A stretch of 64,000 bases of DNA from Tetragenococcus osmophilus (GTDB taxonomy: Bacteria > Bacillota > Bacilli > Lactobacillales > Enterococcaceae). Below, piece after piece: positions 36,349 to 45,826 of the stretch. Position numbers and translations under genes: made by a program. Each line of letters begins with the position of its first letter. Within the stretch, counting starts at the first letter, position 1. The notes beneath the pieces were generated by a model that searched no databases, was not told the DNA's origin, and saw nothing but the letters and a program-made list of their open reading frames with translations. The DNA lies in the NCBI RefSeq assembly GCF_003795125.1, contig NZ_CP027783.1, positions 1,736,001 through 1,800,000 of the forward strand, given 5' to 3'.

Positions 36349-36462
36349 TGGATTCTTTCCATAGATACAACGATTTAGACGAGCAATCTAAAGCTTTGTA
36401 TCTATGCCGGACACAACCAATCTTATGGCCGTATAGATCAATCATCTATGCGGTTTTTGTTT
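36340..36462 (+). promoter_or_regulatory. Transcription attenuator of trpX (five alternately pairing segments and terminator)
   Basis: Segments: 0 = 36340-36351 (TTGTATTGATGG, inside the leader ORF end), 1 = 36359-36370 (CCATAGATACAA), 2 = 36396-36410 (TTGTATCTATGCCGG), 3 = 36429-36438 (CCGTATAGAT), 4 = 36444-36453 (ATCTATGCGG). Pairings 0:1, 1:2 (11 bp perfect, with inner TTTAGA/TCTAAA stem), 2:3 (bulged) and 3:4 (10 bp with one G-U, then a T-run) are mutually exclusive neighbours. A ribosome held at the Trp codons would leave segment 0 free, giving 0:1 and 2:3 and so read-through. A ribosome at the stop codon would cover segment 0, giving 1:2 and 3:4 and so termination. Confidence 0.72.
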
Positions 36463-36465
36463 TTC

Positions 36466-36498
36466 AGCAATGATCGCAGGATTGTTGCTTTTTTTATT
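36466..36498 (+). terminator. Second terminator-like hairpin before trpX
   Basis: AGCAATGAT and ATTGTTGCT pair with wobbles and are followed by TTTTTTT. It would add to termination in the trpX leader. Confidence 0.5.
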
Positions 36499-36562
36499 TG
36501 ATAAAGCTAAGCAAACAAAGCGAATGTAGTAGTTTAATTAAATAAAGAAAGTAGGAATGAAA

Positions 36563-37561
36563 ATGAAAAACAAAGGATTGATTTTTAGCGTTGGTGTTGT
36601 CGTTGTGATTTTAGTAGGCAGTTTTATAGCTTTTGAATTGGGAAAAAGAGATGCCGGAAGTGCGCAATCTGAAGAAAAGAAAACTCTAAGTATTTTGCAA
36701 TATGTCAGTCACCCTTCATTAGATGATATACGACAAGGTGTGGAAGACGGCCTAGCGCAATCGGGTTACAAAGAAGGCGAGAATCTTGAACTCGAGTTTC
36801 AAAATGGTCAAGATCAAAGCAAATTAGCGACAATGAGCCAACAATTAGTCGAAGGTAATCCTGACGCTCTGGTAGGAATCGCTACACCCGCTGTTCAGAG
36901 TTTAGCAAATGAAACGAGTGATATACCTATTATGTTAGGCGCTATTGCAGATCCAGTGGGCAGTGATTTAGTCGATTCTATGGAAAGACCAGGCGGAAAT
37001 ATGACCGGCGTTTCTAATCAAGTACCGATTGATCAACAACTGGATTTGGCCAAAGAACTTTTACCTGAAGCAAAAACAATGGGGATCCTTTATTCGTCCT
37101 CAGAAGATAATGCTAAACCACAAGTTGTAGAAGCCGAAAAAGAGGCGAAAAAGCAAGATTTTAAGACTGAAAGATATGCGGTTCCTTCATCAAATGAAAT
37201 TCAACAAACGATCCAAGCCATGGACGATGTCGATTTTATCTATATTCCAAATGACAATACTATGGCTAATGCGATGTCAACCATTGTTAACGAAGCCGAC
37301 AAAAAGAATATTCCCATTATTCCATCAGTAGATATTATGGTGGAAGAAGGCGGCGTCGCGACCGTAGGGATTGACCAACATGAATTAGGGGTAAAAACAG
37401 GTGAAATGACAGCTGATATCCTCAATGGAGATGATCCAGCTAAAACTCCTGTCTATGTTTACGACGAAGGGGAAACATATGTTAATCAAAAGCAAGTGGA
37501 AAAGTACAATATTGATTTGCCAAAAAATTTGGAAGATGAAGCAGAGTTTATAGATAGATAA
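36563..37561 (+). CDS. trpX: Tryptophan ABC transporter substrate-binding protein TrpX
   Basis: A 332-residue periplasmic-binding-fold protein of the ABC_sub_bind family. After a short basic N-terminus there is one hydrophobic anchor (about residues 4-24) without a lipobox Cys, as in streptococcal TrpX. Conserved stretches are LQYVSHPSLDDIRQGVEDGL, QSKLATMSQQLV, GIATPAVQSLA, GILYSSSEDNAKPQV and VGIDQHELGVKTGEM, close to TrpX of streptococci from memory. Start 36563 follows AGGA. The permease and ATPase genes (trpY, trpZ) that normally follow are absent; a terminator closes the gene. The leader with Trp codons supports a tryptophan role. Confidence 0.85.
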   Translation: MKNKGLIFSVGVVVVILVGSFIAFELGKRDAGSAQSEEKKTLSILQYVSHPSLDDIRQGVEDGLAQSGYKEGENLELEFQNGQDQSKLATMSQQLVEGNPDALVGIATPAVQSLANETSDIPIMLGAIADPVGSDLVDSMERPGGNMTGVSNQVPIDQQLDLAKELLPEAKTMGILYSSSEDNAKPQVVEAEKEAKKQDFKTERYAVPSSNEIQQTIQAMDDVDFIYIPNDNTMANAMSTIVNEADKKNIPIIPSVDIMVEEGGVATVGIDQHELGVKTGEMTADILNGDDPAKTPVYVYDEGETYVNQKQVEKYNIDLPKNLEDEAEFIDR

Positions 37562-37583
37562 AATTTAGTTTAATTCATGATGA

Positions 37584-37621
37584 AAAAAAGCGTGCTATGT
37601 ATAAAGCAGCACGCTTTTTAT
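37584..37621 (+). terminator. Intrinsic terminator after trpX
   Basis: AAAAAGCGTGCT pairs with AGCACGCTTTTT; T-run follows. Confidence 0.85.
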
Positions 37622-37730
37622 AATTGTATTTTTTATCCAAGAAGTAAGTAGAATCTTCATTTAAAATCATGTAGCAATCCTTAGAGCTAAAATCTAACTT
37701 CTGAGTGTCGGTTACCAAAAAAGTACACTT

Positions 37731-38165
37731 TCAGCGAATAATCATGACTGAAATTGGGGCATTTTTAGCCATATAAGAAGCACTGGTGCCAAAATAGTCT
37801 TTCAGCCCATGCTTAGCGTGTGATCCAATAATGAGTAAGTCACATTGGGTTTGTGGCAAGATATGATGAATAATTCGTTCAGCAGGGGCACCTTCATCGC
37901 TAAAAAGTTTAACGGTTTGTACACCTTGGTCATAAGCATATTGCTGATACTTTCGTAGATTTTCTTCTGTTTTTTTACGTGCTAATCGCAAGTAATCATC
38001 ATCCAAAGCCTGATACACGTTTATTTCATCCGATTCTAATATAGAAGCAATAACCAATTCAATATTTTCGTGAGCAGCTTTTTTTACGGCATATTGAAAA
38101 GCTTTTTGCGCATTGGCAGATTCATCGACTCCAACTAAGATGCTGTGAAATCCATTACCCATCAT
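37731..38165 (-). CDS. Universal stress protein (UspA family)
   Basis: A 144-residue UspA-fold protein with N-terminal HSILVGVDESANAQKAFQYA and the C-terminal nucleotide-binding loop IGSHAKHGLKDYFGTSASYM. It likely binds ATP. Its ATG overlaps the end of the mntH gene by 11 bases, so it is co-translated with the manganese transporter, a pairing seen in lactic acid bacteria. Confidence 0.88.
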   Translation of the reverse strand: MMGNGFHSILVGVDESANAQKAFQYAVKKAAHENIELVIASILESDEINVYQALDDDYLRLARKKTEENLRKYQQYAYDQGVQTVKLFSDEGAPAERIIHHILPQTQCDLLIIGSHAKHGLKDYFGTSASYMAKNAPISVMIIR

Positions 38166-39729
38166 TATTCATTCCTTCTTTTTGTAGTTGTTCAAACTTT
38201 TTATTTCCCTTATATAACTCAATAATTGTCCATGCTAATAAGGCTAGAACAACAAGAATTAAAACATAAGCAATTCCATCTGCCCATAAAAGTTCTTGTC
38301 TAGTAGCTTGCGCTCCAAAAAAGCCTTCAATTTGGTCGGGTAAGCCGATTAAGTTCAAATAAGTTAACGCAATAACAGAAATCCAACCTAAAAACTTTAC
38401 GATGGTACTATTACGGAAACGTTTGCCCATTTCAGCTTGACTGTTTGTCATCATAAGCAGTGGGATGATTGAAAACGGTAGAGCAAAAGCTAGAAAAACT
38501 TGTGAGTTATTCATTAAATTGTTTAAGGCGGTATGCTCTTCTACGGTGCTTTTACCACTCGTGATAAGAACACAAATTAAGACGGGAACAACTGATAACA
38601 AGCGAGTCACTAAACGACGTAACCAAATGGGCATTCGCATATGAATAAAACCTTCCATGATTACTTGTCCTGTGAGCGTACCAGTAATGGTTGAATTTTG
38701 TCCAGATGCTAATAAGGCAACGGCAAATAATGTGGATAACAGTCCCGAACTGGCTACTTGAGATAATACGCCATTACTTAAGGTATTAGGGTCAGATAAA
38801 GCTTCGTAGAGCCCAAAAAAGGACGGATCTTGTACTGCGCCATCTTTAAATACAGCTACGCCCATAACCAATAACAAGGCATTGACAAGAAAAGCTAAAG
38901 AAAGTTGAATATTGGAATCCCAAGTAGAAAAACGAACAGCTTGTGCGACTTCTTCTTTGTTATCGTGATCGAGTTTGCGTGTCTGTGAAACCGCTGAATG
39001 CAAATACAGATTATGCGGCATGACCGTGGCACCAATAATTCCTAATGAACCTGTTAGTGGTGTTTGACCTCCAATATGCGGCGTTTGCGAAAAGGTATCC
39101 ATTGTTGGGATAAAACCTGCAAACATGGCTCCTAAATCAGGCTTTGATAGAGCGACTTGGTAGACAAAGACAAATAAAATGACAAAAATTAAACAAACGA
39201 CAATAGCTTCAATTTTACGAAAACCGATTTTGGTTAGCAGTAACAAGAGCAATACATCTAAGACAGTGATGAAAACAGCATATACAAGTGGAATATTGAA
39301 TAACAAGTAAAGCGCAATCGCAGCTCCGATCACTTCAGCAATATCCGTTGCCATAATGGCTAATTCTGTCAGTACCCATAAAACGATACCTAAAGATTTA
39401 CTTGTACGCGCACGAATGGCTTGAGCCAAATCCATTTGGCTAACGATTCCTAGTTTTGAAGACATATACTGTAAAAGCATCGCAATTAAACTGGAAATTA
39501 GAATAATGGACATTAATAAATATTGAAAATTTTGACCACCTGTAATAGAGGTAGACCAATTCCCAGGATCCATGTAGCCGACAGCGACTAAGGCACCCGG
39601 TCCAGAGTAGGCCAGTAAAGTTCGCCAAAATCCTTTTCCTTTGGGTACTTGGACGGTACTATTGATTTCTTGCAAGGATGCTCCATTGGTTTGCTCAATA
39701 ATGGAGTGTTTTTTTGGTTCATCGCTCAT
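38155..39729 (-). CDS. mntH: Nramp-family divalent metal transporter MntH
   Basis: A 524-residue Nramp transporter. The first membrane segment carries the metal-binding motif in VAVGYMDPGNWSTSITGGQN, and helix 6 has IGATVMPHNLYLHSAV. The later GQNSTITGTLTGQVIMEGF (transport signature) is also intact. It imports Mn2+ with protons. Eleven to twelve helices are expected, with a 40-residue N-terminal tail. Start follows AAAGCAGG. It forms an operon with uspA. No MntR box was recognised upstream. Confidence 0.93.
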   Translation of the reverse strand: MSDEPKKHSIIEQTNGASLQEINSTVQVPKGKGFWRTLLAYSGPGALVAVGYMDPGNWSTSITGGQNFQYLLMSIILISSLIAMLLQYMSSKLGIVSQMDLAQAIRARTSKSLGIVLWVLTELAIMATDIAEVIGAAIALYLLFNIPLVYAVFITVLDVLLLLLLTKIGFRKIEAIVVCLIFVILFVFVYQVALSKPDLGAMFAGFIPTMDTFSQTPHIGGQTPLTGSLGIIGATVMPHNLYLHSAVSQTRKLDHDNKEEVAQAVRFSTWDSNIQLSLAFLVNALLLVMGVAVFKDGAVQDPSFFGLYEALSDPNTLSNGVLSQVASSGLLSTLFAVALLASGQNSTITGTLTGQVIMEGFIHMRMPIWLRRLVTRLLSVVPVLICVLITSGKSTVEEHTALNNLMNNSQVFLAFALPFSIIPLLMMTNSQAEMGKRFRNSTIVKFLGWISVIALTYLNLIGLPDQIEGFFGAQATRQELLWADGIAYVLILVVLALLAWTIIELYKGNKKFEQLQKEGMNNDG

Positions 39730-39828
39730 AAAAATACCTGCTTTCCTTTAATTTCGTTTTTATCATACATCAAAATCCGAAATCTTAAAAGAATTTTTAT
39801 GGCAAACCTAAAAAAATTATTTAACAAA

Positions 39829-40878
39829 TTAAATATTCAAATAGTAATCTTCTTCTTTTAGAATGGGCGTCACCTTGGTAAAGAGATATTTAAAAAGAAA
39901 ACTAAAAGCAATTGGAGCAACGGCAAAAGCGATAATAGATTTTAACAAAGTAACAAATGTCCAGCCATCTTCGGCCAAATTCATGTAATTAATCGGACCA
40001 ATTAAGCCACTAAAACCAAAGCCTGCTGACATAGGTGAACCTTGAATATCCCATAAAGCAGCTAAAACACCGCAACATGCAGCAGTACAAATGATAGGTA
40101 ACAAAATCAGTGGTTTTTTCAAGGCGTTAGCCATCGACATTTTCGGTGATCCGATAAAGTGAGCAAAACTTGTTCCTTTGGTATTCACATGCCAGCCCAT
40201 GATTGCAAAACCAAATCCGGTTGCACAAATACCAATATTGGCCGCGCCTGAACCTATGCCGCTTAACGAGATCGCTAAAGCAATACCAACGGTTGTAATC
40301 GGAGAAACAATCAAAACAGAAAAAATAACAGCTAATAAAATACTCATAACAAGAGGTTGTAAATCAAGTAGTTGGGCGATCCCTTGTCCGATCCATTCCG
40401 TAATTTTTAAAATATAAGGCAAAATCAAGCGTCCAATAATGCCTGGAATAATCAAAGAAAGCGCGGGAATAACTAAAATGGTATAAGACTTTAACTTATT
40501 TCCTAAGAACAAAAGCATGCCACAAGCCATAGCGGCAGTTAGTCCTATGTTAATAATGTCGCCTGTACCTTCTAAAAGCATTCCATCTGGTGTAAAGTTA
40601 ACGGCTCCAGAAGCAAAGATAGAAGCAAGTCCTACCGCAGCCGACTGTATCGGTGGAAATTTAAAGTTGATACCGATCAAAGTCCCAATAACAATTCCCA
40701 TCATAGAATTAGAAAGATTTACTGCATTTAAGACGTTGATCAAAAACGGGAAAGTAGGTAAGAGTGCTTTACAAAGTTCAGATAATAAGGCGCTTGGAAT
40801 TAAAACGATGACTGTACCAATGGCTAAGCCGTTTAAAATATTCATAATAAATTCTCTTGGAGTTACTTTTTGCGTCAT
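39829..40878 (-). CDS. PTS_EIIC_2-family membrane protein (putative sugar permease)
   Basis: A 349-residue polytopic membrane protein of the PTS_EIIC_2 family, starting PREFIMNILNGLAIGTVIVL (from residue 7) and with GIGSGAANIGICATGFGFAI and the conserved GWHVNTKGTSFAHFIGSPKM. Members are annotated as IIC-like, but they lack linked IIA or IIB proteins and their substrates are not known. Start follows AGGAAGG. It lies 100 bases upstream of mntH in the same direction, with no obvious terminator between them. Confidence 0.8.
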   Translation of the reverse strand: MTQKVTPREFIMNILNGLAIGTVIVLIPSALLSELCKALLPTFPFLINVLNAVNLSNSMMGIVIGTLIGINFKFPPIQSAAVGLASIFASGAVNFTPDGMLLEGTGDIINIGLTAAMACGMLLFLGNKLKSYTILVIPALSLIIPGIIGRLILPYILKITEWIGQGIAQLLDLQPLVMSILLAVIFSVLIVSPITTVGIALAISLSGIGSGAANIGICATGFGFAIMGWHVNTKGTSFAHFIGSPKMSMANALKKPLILLPIICTAACCGVLAALWDIQGSPMSAGFGFSGLIGPINYMNLAEDGWTFVTLLKSIIAFAVAPIAFSFLFKYLFTKVTPILKEEDYYLNI

Positions 40879-40968
40879 AAGCGTTTTTCCTTCCTGATAA
40901 TGTAAATTTATATAAGTAAAAGAATAGCATTTTTTCTGAATTTTTCCAATGTTTAGTTAATGATGAGC

Positions 40969-40987
40969 AAAAAAAAAAAAAAAAAAA
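40969..40987. repeat. Homopolymer tract of 19 A
   Basis: An uninterrupted run of 19 A between two divergent genes, about 70 bases upstream of the RibD-domain gene. Such tracts slip during replication and in sequencing, so the exact length is uncertain. Confidence 0.9.
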
Positions 40988-41057
40988 TATATTTATTGTT
41001 TTTATTTTTAAGGGACATTATAATTACAACAGAAATAGGTTAAAAGAAGGGCGTGTA

Positions 41058-41588
41058 TTGAAAATGGGGAAAATCGTTTTCTATGGTGCTATTAGTTTAG
41101 ACGGTTTTTTAGCAGATAAACAGGATAATTTACAATGGTTATTTGATACTGATTTAGCTGGAATATCAACTTATGAGGCATTTGAAAAACAGGTAGATAC
41201 AGTGGTTATGGGGCGTGTTACTTACCAAGAAGCAAAAAAGGTTATCGGCGATGCATCTTTTTATCCTGGCAAAGAAAAAATCATTTTTTCCCACAACCAA
41301 AAAAATGATTCAGATGAGGAAAAATTTGTTTCTGGAGATATTGTAGAAACACTCAAATCTCTAAAAAAACAAACAGGAAGAATGATCTGGGTTGTCGGTG
41401 GAGGAAGTATTGTAAAACCACTTTTAGAAGAAAATTTAATTGATGAATATTGGATTCAAATCGCTCCTGTGCTCTTAGGAAAAGGGAAACGATTATTTGA
41501 AGAAGGAAACTACAATTATCGCCTAGAATTTATTGAGACAACTCAGATGGGTGAATTGACTGAACTACATTTTAGGAAAAAAGATTAA
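41058..41588 (+). CDS. Dihydrofolate reductase-like protein (RibD C-terminal domain)
   Basis: A 176-residue member of the RibD_C/DHFR-like family, often annotated YyaP/YwjB. It starts KIVFYGAISLDGFLADKQDN and contains VVMGRVTYQEAKK and the NADPH-binding IWVVGGGSIVKPLLEENLID. The reaction is unknown; it is not a full riboflavin enzyme and not a classical folate reductase. The TTG at 41058 has GAAGGG at good spacing; ATG 41064 is the alternative start. Confidence 0.82.
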   Translation: MKMGKIVFYGAISLDGFLADKQDNLQWLFDTDLAGISTYEAFEKQVDTVVMGRVTYQEAKKVIGDASFYPGKEKIIFSHNQKNDSDEEKFVSGDIVETLKSLKKQTGRMIWVVGGGSIVKPLLEENLIDEYWIQIAPVLLGKGKRLFEEGNYNYRLEFIETTQMGELTELHFRKKD

Positions 41589-41676
41589 AAATAATTGAAT
41601 TATTTTGTGTTATGAAGCGATTTCAATAGCACAATTAATTTTTTGAAGAATATACAAGAAAGGGCGAATTTATTTA

Positions 41677-43338
41677 ATGAAACAAACAAAAAAATGGTGG
41701 AAAGAAGCAGTTGCTTACCAAATTTATCCTCGTAGTTTTTATGATACAAATGGAGATGGAATTGGTGATATACGAGGTATTATAGAAAAATTAGACTATT
41801 TAAAAGATTTAGGGGTTGATGTAGTTTGGCTGAGCCCAGTTTATCAATCACCTAACGATGACAATGGTTATGATATTAGCGATTATAAAGCTATTATGAG
41901 TGAATTCGGGACAATGAAAGATCTTGATGAATTGATGGAAAAAATACACAAACGTGGTATGAAATTAATTATGGATCTTGTCATTAATCATACTTCGGAT
42001 GAACATGAATGGTTTATTGAATCACGGTCTTCTAAAGATAATCTATATCGTGATTATTACATTTGGCATCCAGGTAAAAAAGATGGAAGCCGCCCTAATA
42101 ATTGGGAATCTATTTTCAATGGTCCAGCTTGGGAGTGGGATGACAAAACAAAAGAATATTATATGCATATATTTTCTAAAAAACAACCTGACTTAAATTG
42201 GGAGAATCCAGAAGTGCGGCAATCGTTATACAATATGATTAATTGGTGGCTAAATAAGGGAATTGATGGGTTTAGAATTGATGCTATTACGCATATCAAG
42301 AAAAAACCAGGACTACCAGATTTACCAAATCCATTAAAAAAAGAAGTTGTTCCGTCCTTTGATGCACATATGAATCAGCCAGGTATTGGTAAATTTTTAA
42401 CAGAGTTAACCGAGAATACTTTTAAAAATTATGACGTTATGACGGTAGGTGAAGCTAATGGAGTTAATATAGAGGAAGCAGAGCAATGGGTTGGAGAAAA
42501 AAATGGGTATTTTAATATGATTTTCCAATTCGAACATTTAAATCTTTGGGAAAATAAAGAAAAATTTGATCTCATAGAATTTAAAAAAATACTTACAAAA
42601 TGGCAAAAGGGACTAGAAGGTATAGGGTGGAACGCCTTATTTATTGAAAATCATGATTTAGTTCGCGTGGTATCTTTTTTAGGAAATGATGCGAGTATGC
42701 GGAAAACCTCTGCTAAAGCTCTAGCTATGATGTATTTCTTTATGCAAGGAACGCCGTTTATTTATCAAGGCCAAGAAATTGGAATGACTAATGTTCACTT
42801 TTCTTCTTTAGATGAATATGATGATATTCAATCAGTAAATAAAGCAAGAAAAATGATGGAAGAAGGAAGTAAGCAAGCAGAAGCAATGCAATATATTTGG
42901 GCAAATTCACGTGATAATACACGGACGCCAATGCAGTGGGATTCTTCAGAACAAGCAGGATTTACGACGGGCATACCATGGTTAAAAGTAAATGACAATT
43001 ATGCAGATATCAACGTGGCTGAGTCTTATGAAGACCCTAGTTCTGTTTACAATTTCTATAAAAAAATGATTAATATTAGACGTCATTCAGAAACTCTTAT
43101 TTATGGAACCTATGAATTAATTGAAGAAAAACACCCAACAGTTTATGCCTATCTCAGACATGGTGAGCAAGAAGACTTTCTTATTATGGTAAATATGTTT
43201 GATGGTCATGAAAAGATGAACTTTTCTAAATATAAGCTAAAAGAACTTGTATTAGCTAATTATAAAGTTAACGATAGCGTAAATAAAGGTATCTTATTAC
43301 GTCCTTATGAAGCGCGTATGTATAAAATTTCAAAATAA
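41677..43338 (+). CDS. Oligo-1,6-glucosidase/alpha-glucosidase (GH13)
   Basis: A 553-residue cytosolic alpha-glucosidase of the GH13 oligo-1,6-glucosidase group. Four conserved regions are visible: DLVINHTSD, GFRIDAITH with the nucleophile D202, VGEANG with the acid/base E259, and ENHDLVR with D327. The N-terminus WWKEAVAYQIYPRSFYDTNG and EPV-like RTPMQWD segment are typical. It hydrolyses isomaltose-type or sucrose-related glucosides. Start follows AGAAAGGG. It lies upstream of the IS-invaded region and of the alpha-glucoside PTS and GH32 genes, with which it probably shared a pathway. Confidence 0.9.
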   Translation: MKQTKKWWKEAVAYQIYPRSFYDTNGDGIGDIRGIIEKLDYLKDLGVDVVWLSPVYQSPNDDNGYDISDYKAIMSEFGTMKDLDELMEKIHKRGMKLIMDLVINHTSDEHEWFIESRSSKDNLYRDYYIWHPGKKDGSRPNNWESIFNGPAWEWDDKTKEYYMHIFSKKQPDLNWENPEVRQSLYNMINWWLNKGIDGFRIDAITHIKKKPGLPDLPNPLKKEVVPSFDAHMNQPGIGKFLTELTENTFKNYDVMTVGEANGVNIEEAEQWVGEKNGYFNMIFQFEHLNLWENKEKFDLIEFKKILTKWQKGLEGIGWNALFIENHDLVRVVSFLGNDASMRKTSAKALAMMYFFMQGTPFIYQGQEIGMTNVHFSSLDEYDDIQSVNKARKMMEEGSKQAEAMQYIWANSRDNTRTPMQWDSSEQAGFTTGIPWLKVNDNYADINVAESYEDPSSVYNFYKKMINIRRHSETLIYGTYELIEEKHPTVYAYLRHGEQEDFLIMVNMFDGHEKMNFSKYKLKELVLANYKVNDSVNKGILLRPYEARMYKISK

Positions 43339-43357
43339 TAAAAAGTATATTTTGAAT

Positions 43358-45037
43358 CCTGAATGATTTCTAAAAAGCTTGTGGATAACTTTCGTCCCGA
43401 ATGAAAGAGCCTTTTTGATGTTATTGAATCTTTTTTTTGCCTTTTTTTGGCAGATGACGGTGCTGGACAGCTTTCTATGCCTAAAAATAAACATACTTCT
43501 TCCTAGAAAGTCTTTAAGGCGAAAATCAAGGCGCTGTTTTTTCTTCTTTTGTTCTCATTTTTATAGATTCAGCCGCTGGATTCTGGCCAAAACGTCCCAG
43601 AATAAAGTGTCATAAACATTCGTATTCGAAAGATGGATCTGGATTTGTCGTGCATGTTCCGTCATTCTGCCTGCTAGATGAAACAGTTTAAAACGGATGG
43701 TATCGATCACTGTCGCTTTTTCTGTCGAAGGAAAGGTTAGATGCTTCATCAAATGAATGATGTTGTAAGCCATAAAGCTTAAGGCTAAACGCGCTTGATT
43801 GGCTGTAAACGAAGCGCTATCTGTTTTTTCGGCAAAGAAGCCGCCTTTCATTTCTTTAATGAAGTTTTCCATGTTCCCTCGTTTTTGATAGAGTTGAAAA
43901 ATCGTCTTGGGATCGAGATTCTCAAAGTTTGTAACGATAAACTGAAAATCGGTAAAGAGTAAGGATCCGGCAGGACGAGTGGCTTTCATGGCGACTCGAC
44001 GTGATTGTCGCCATTTATTCGCCCGATAGTCCATTAGAAAATATTGTTGTTCGGTTTTCGTATAATCGGTGTCGTCTTGATAAAGGACTTGATGTTGAAT
44101 GTGGTCGAGCAAACGGGCGTTGCTTTTGAGTTTGATCACATAACGGACTTGACGGTCTTCGCAATGGGCAAAAATTTCGGGCTTGGCAAATCCGCTATCT
44201 CCACGAACCATGATCAGAGGATCACTGGATCGCTGTTGATAACGATCTAACATCTCCTCGAGATAATCTTCGGCATGGGTAGACGTATAGGATTTTCCGT
44301 GACGATGGCGAACATCTAAAGCAAGCCCGGTTAATCCTTCAAAAGCGACAAACGGATGATAGCCATTGATACCATAGTGATAGATAAACTCGGCTTTTTC
44401 TTGTTTACCGTAGGTGGGACAAGATGTGGAATCAAAATCGAGCACCAAGTGTTGTGTATTGTCATGGTCCAACCATAGATCCGCTAAGTCTTTGGCTACT
44501 TGCGCAAGTTGCGACACATTTTCTGTCGTTAATGTATGCAGAAAGGTCGAAAGCATGGATTGCGAACTAAGGTTTTCTTGTTGAAGTGCTTCTTGAAAGA
44601 GGCGATCGTATTGCACTTTATTGGCATCTCGATCGCGTGAATATCCCGCAATCAATTGATAAAGCCATTGTTTCAAGATTTCTAGCCAGGAATGGTGCGA
44701 AAATTTGCGGTGATCGTTGATATGAATCCGTTCATTTAATAACTGATCAAAATGAATCTTCTTTAAAAATTCGGCAACCAGTACCATTCCGGCATCATTG
44801 GTTAAGGCGCCCCCATCATTGGTGATAGAAATTTTCTTTTGAGAATTGAATATTAATGGTTTTTGTTGTAAAGTGAAAGACATAAGAACGCACTCCTTAT
44901 TGTTATGTTTTGTCGACTTTACAATAACACGAAGTGCGTTCTTTTTGTACACCCAGAAGGTGAAGCAACTAAACTTTTAGAAAAATGAGCATACCAAGGA
45001 TTAAATCATTCTTGGAAAAATTTATAAATCATTCAGG
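43358..45037 (-). mobile_element. IS1380-family element A, 1680 bp, with 5-bp target duplication
   Basis: The ends are CCTGAATGATTTCTAAA (from 43358) and its near-complement TTTATAAATCATTCAGG (to 45037). The 5-bp direct repeat TGAAT flanks it at 43353-43357 and 45038-45042. It carries one intact transposase gene on the minus strand and lies between the GH13 gene and the nuclease-like gene. Confidence 0.9.
43561..44883 (-). CDS. IS1380-family transposase (copy A)
   Basis: A 440-residue DDE transposase beginning MSFTLQQKPLIFNSQKKISI, with FDSTSCPTYGKQEKAEF (first catalytic Asp), VRGDSGFAKPEIF (second) and YQKRGNMENFIKEMKGGFF (Glu of the YREK-like motif). Start 44883 follows AAGGAG. No internal stop, so it appears functional. 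It is about three-quarters identical by eye to copy B at 46023, so the two are different elements of the same family rather than recent copies. Confidence 0.92.
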   Translation of the reverse strand: MSFTLQQKPLIFNSQKKISITNDGGALTNDAGMVLVAEFLKKIHFDQLLNERIHINDHRKFSHHSWLEILKQWLYQLIAGYSRDRDANKVQYDRLFQEALQQENLSSQSMLSTFLHTLTTENVSQLAQVAKDLADLWLDHDNTQHLVLDFDSTSCPTYGKQEKAEFIYHYGINGYHPFVAFEGLTGLALDVRHRHGKSYTSTHAEDYLEEMLDRYQQRSSDPLIMVRGDSGFAKPEIFAHCEDRQVRYVIKLKSNARLLDHIQHQVLYQDDTDYTKTEQQYFLMDYRANKWRQSRRVAMKATRPAGSLLFTDFQFIVTNFENLDPKTIFQLYQKRGNMENFIKEMKGGFFAEKTDSASFTANQARLALSFMAYNIIHLMKHLTFPSTEKATVIDTIRFKLFHLAGRMTEHARQIQIHLSNTNVYDTLFWDVLARIQRLNL

Positions 45038-45826
45038 TGAATTTGAATTTTTTAAAATTAAAGGATTAAAAAATGAAGGTTTTAACATTAAATGTACACG
45101 GATGGATGGAAAAATTTGCTAGTAAAAAAATAAAACAACTAGCGCAAGTGATAGCAACTAAAGATTATGATGTGATCGCTCTTCAAGAAGTTAATCAGCC
45201 TATGAAAGAAGAAGTGATTGAACATAAGCGTTTTATAAAACCCACTCAGGAAGTTAATCTTGTTCCATTAAAAAAAGGTAATTATGCGGGAGTTTTGGTC
45301 AAAGAACTAGAGAGACTTAAAAAATATTATTTTTGGACTTGGAGTGCTAATCATAAAGGTTATGATAAATATGATGAGGGACTAGCTATTTTGTCAAAAA
45401 CACCACAAAAATCCCAGGTAATAAATATTTCTCATACTATAGAATACCGCAATATAGGCACTAGAAATATCTTAAAAAGTAAAATATCAATTTTTAATAA
45501 AAAGTGGTTAATTTTTAATGGTCATTTTTCTTGGTGGAAAGGTTCAGAAGATAATCAAATTTTCAAACATGAATGGGATAAAGCTCAAATCGCTCTTAAT
45601 GAAAATACGAAAGAAAATATTATTTTTATGGGAGATTTTAATAATGAAGCTAGTGCTTATAATGAAGGGTACGATTATGTTTTAAAAACAACGCCTTTTT
45701 TAAGTGACTCTTATACAATCGCACAAGAAAATTACGGATATGCAACCATGGAAGGAAAAATCGATGGTTGGAAAACAACTTCTGATAGTAAACGAATTGA
45801 TTATGTTTTTGTTAGTGATAAATTAA

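Noticed and set aside
36283-36462. T-box riboswitch before trpX
   Set aside because: I could not find the conserved T-box sequence or the stem I motifs, while a Trp-containing ORF and multi-segment attenuator are clear.
41615-41635. cre site before the GH13 gene (TGAAGCGATTTCA)
   Set aside because: The sequence is symmetric but one base too short for the cre consensus; not strong enough to list.
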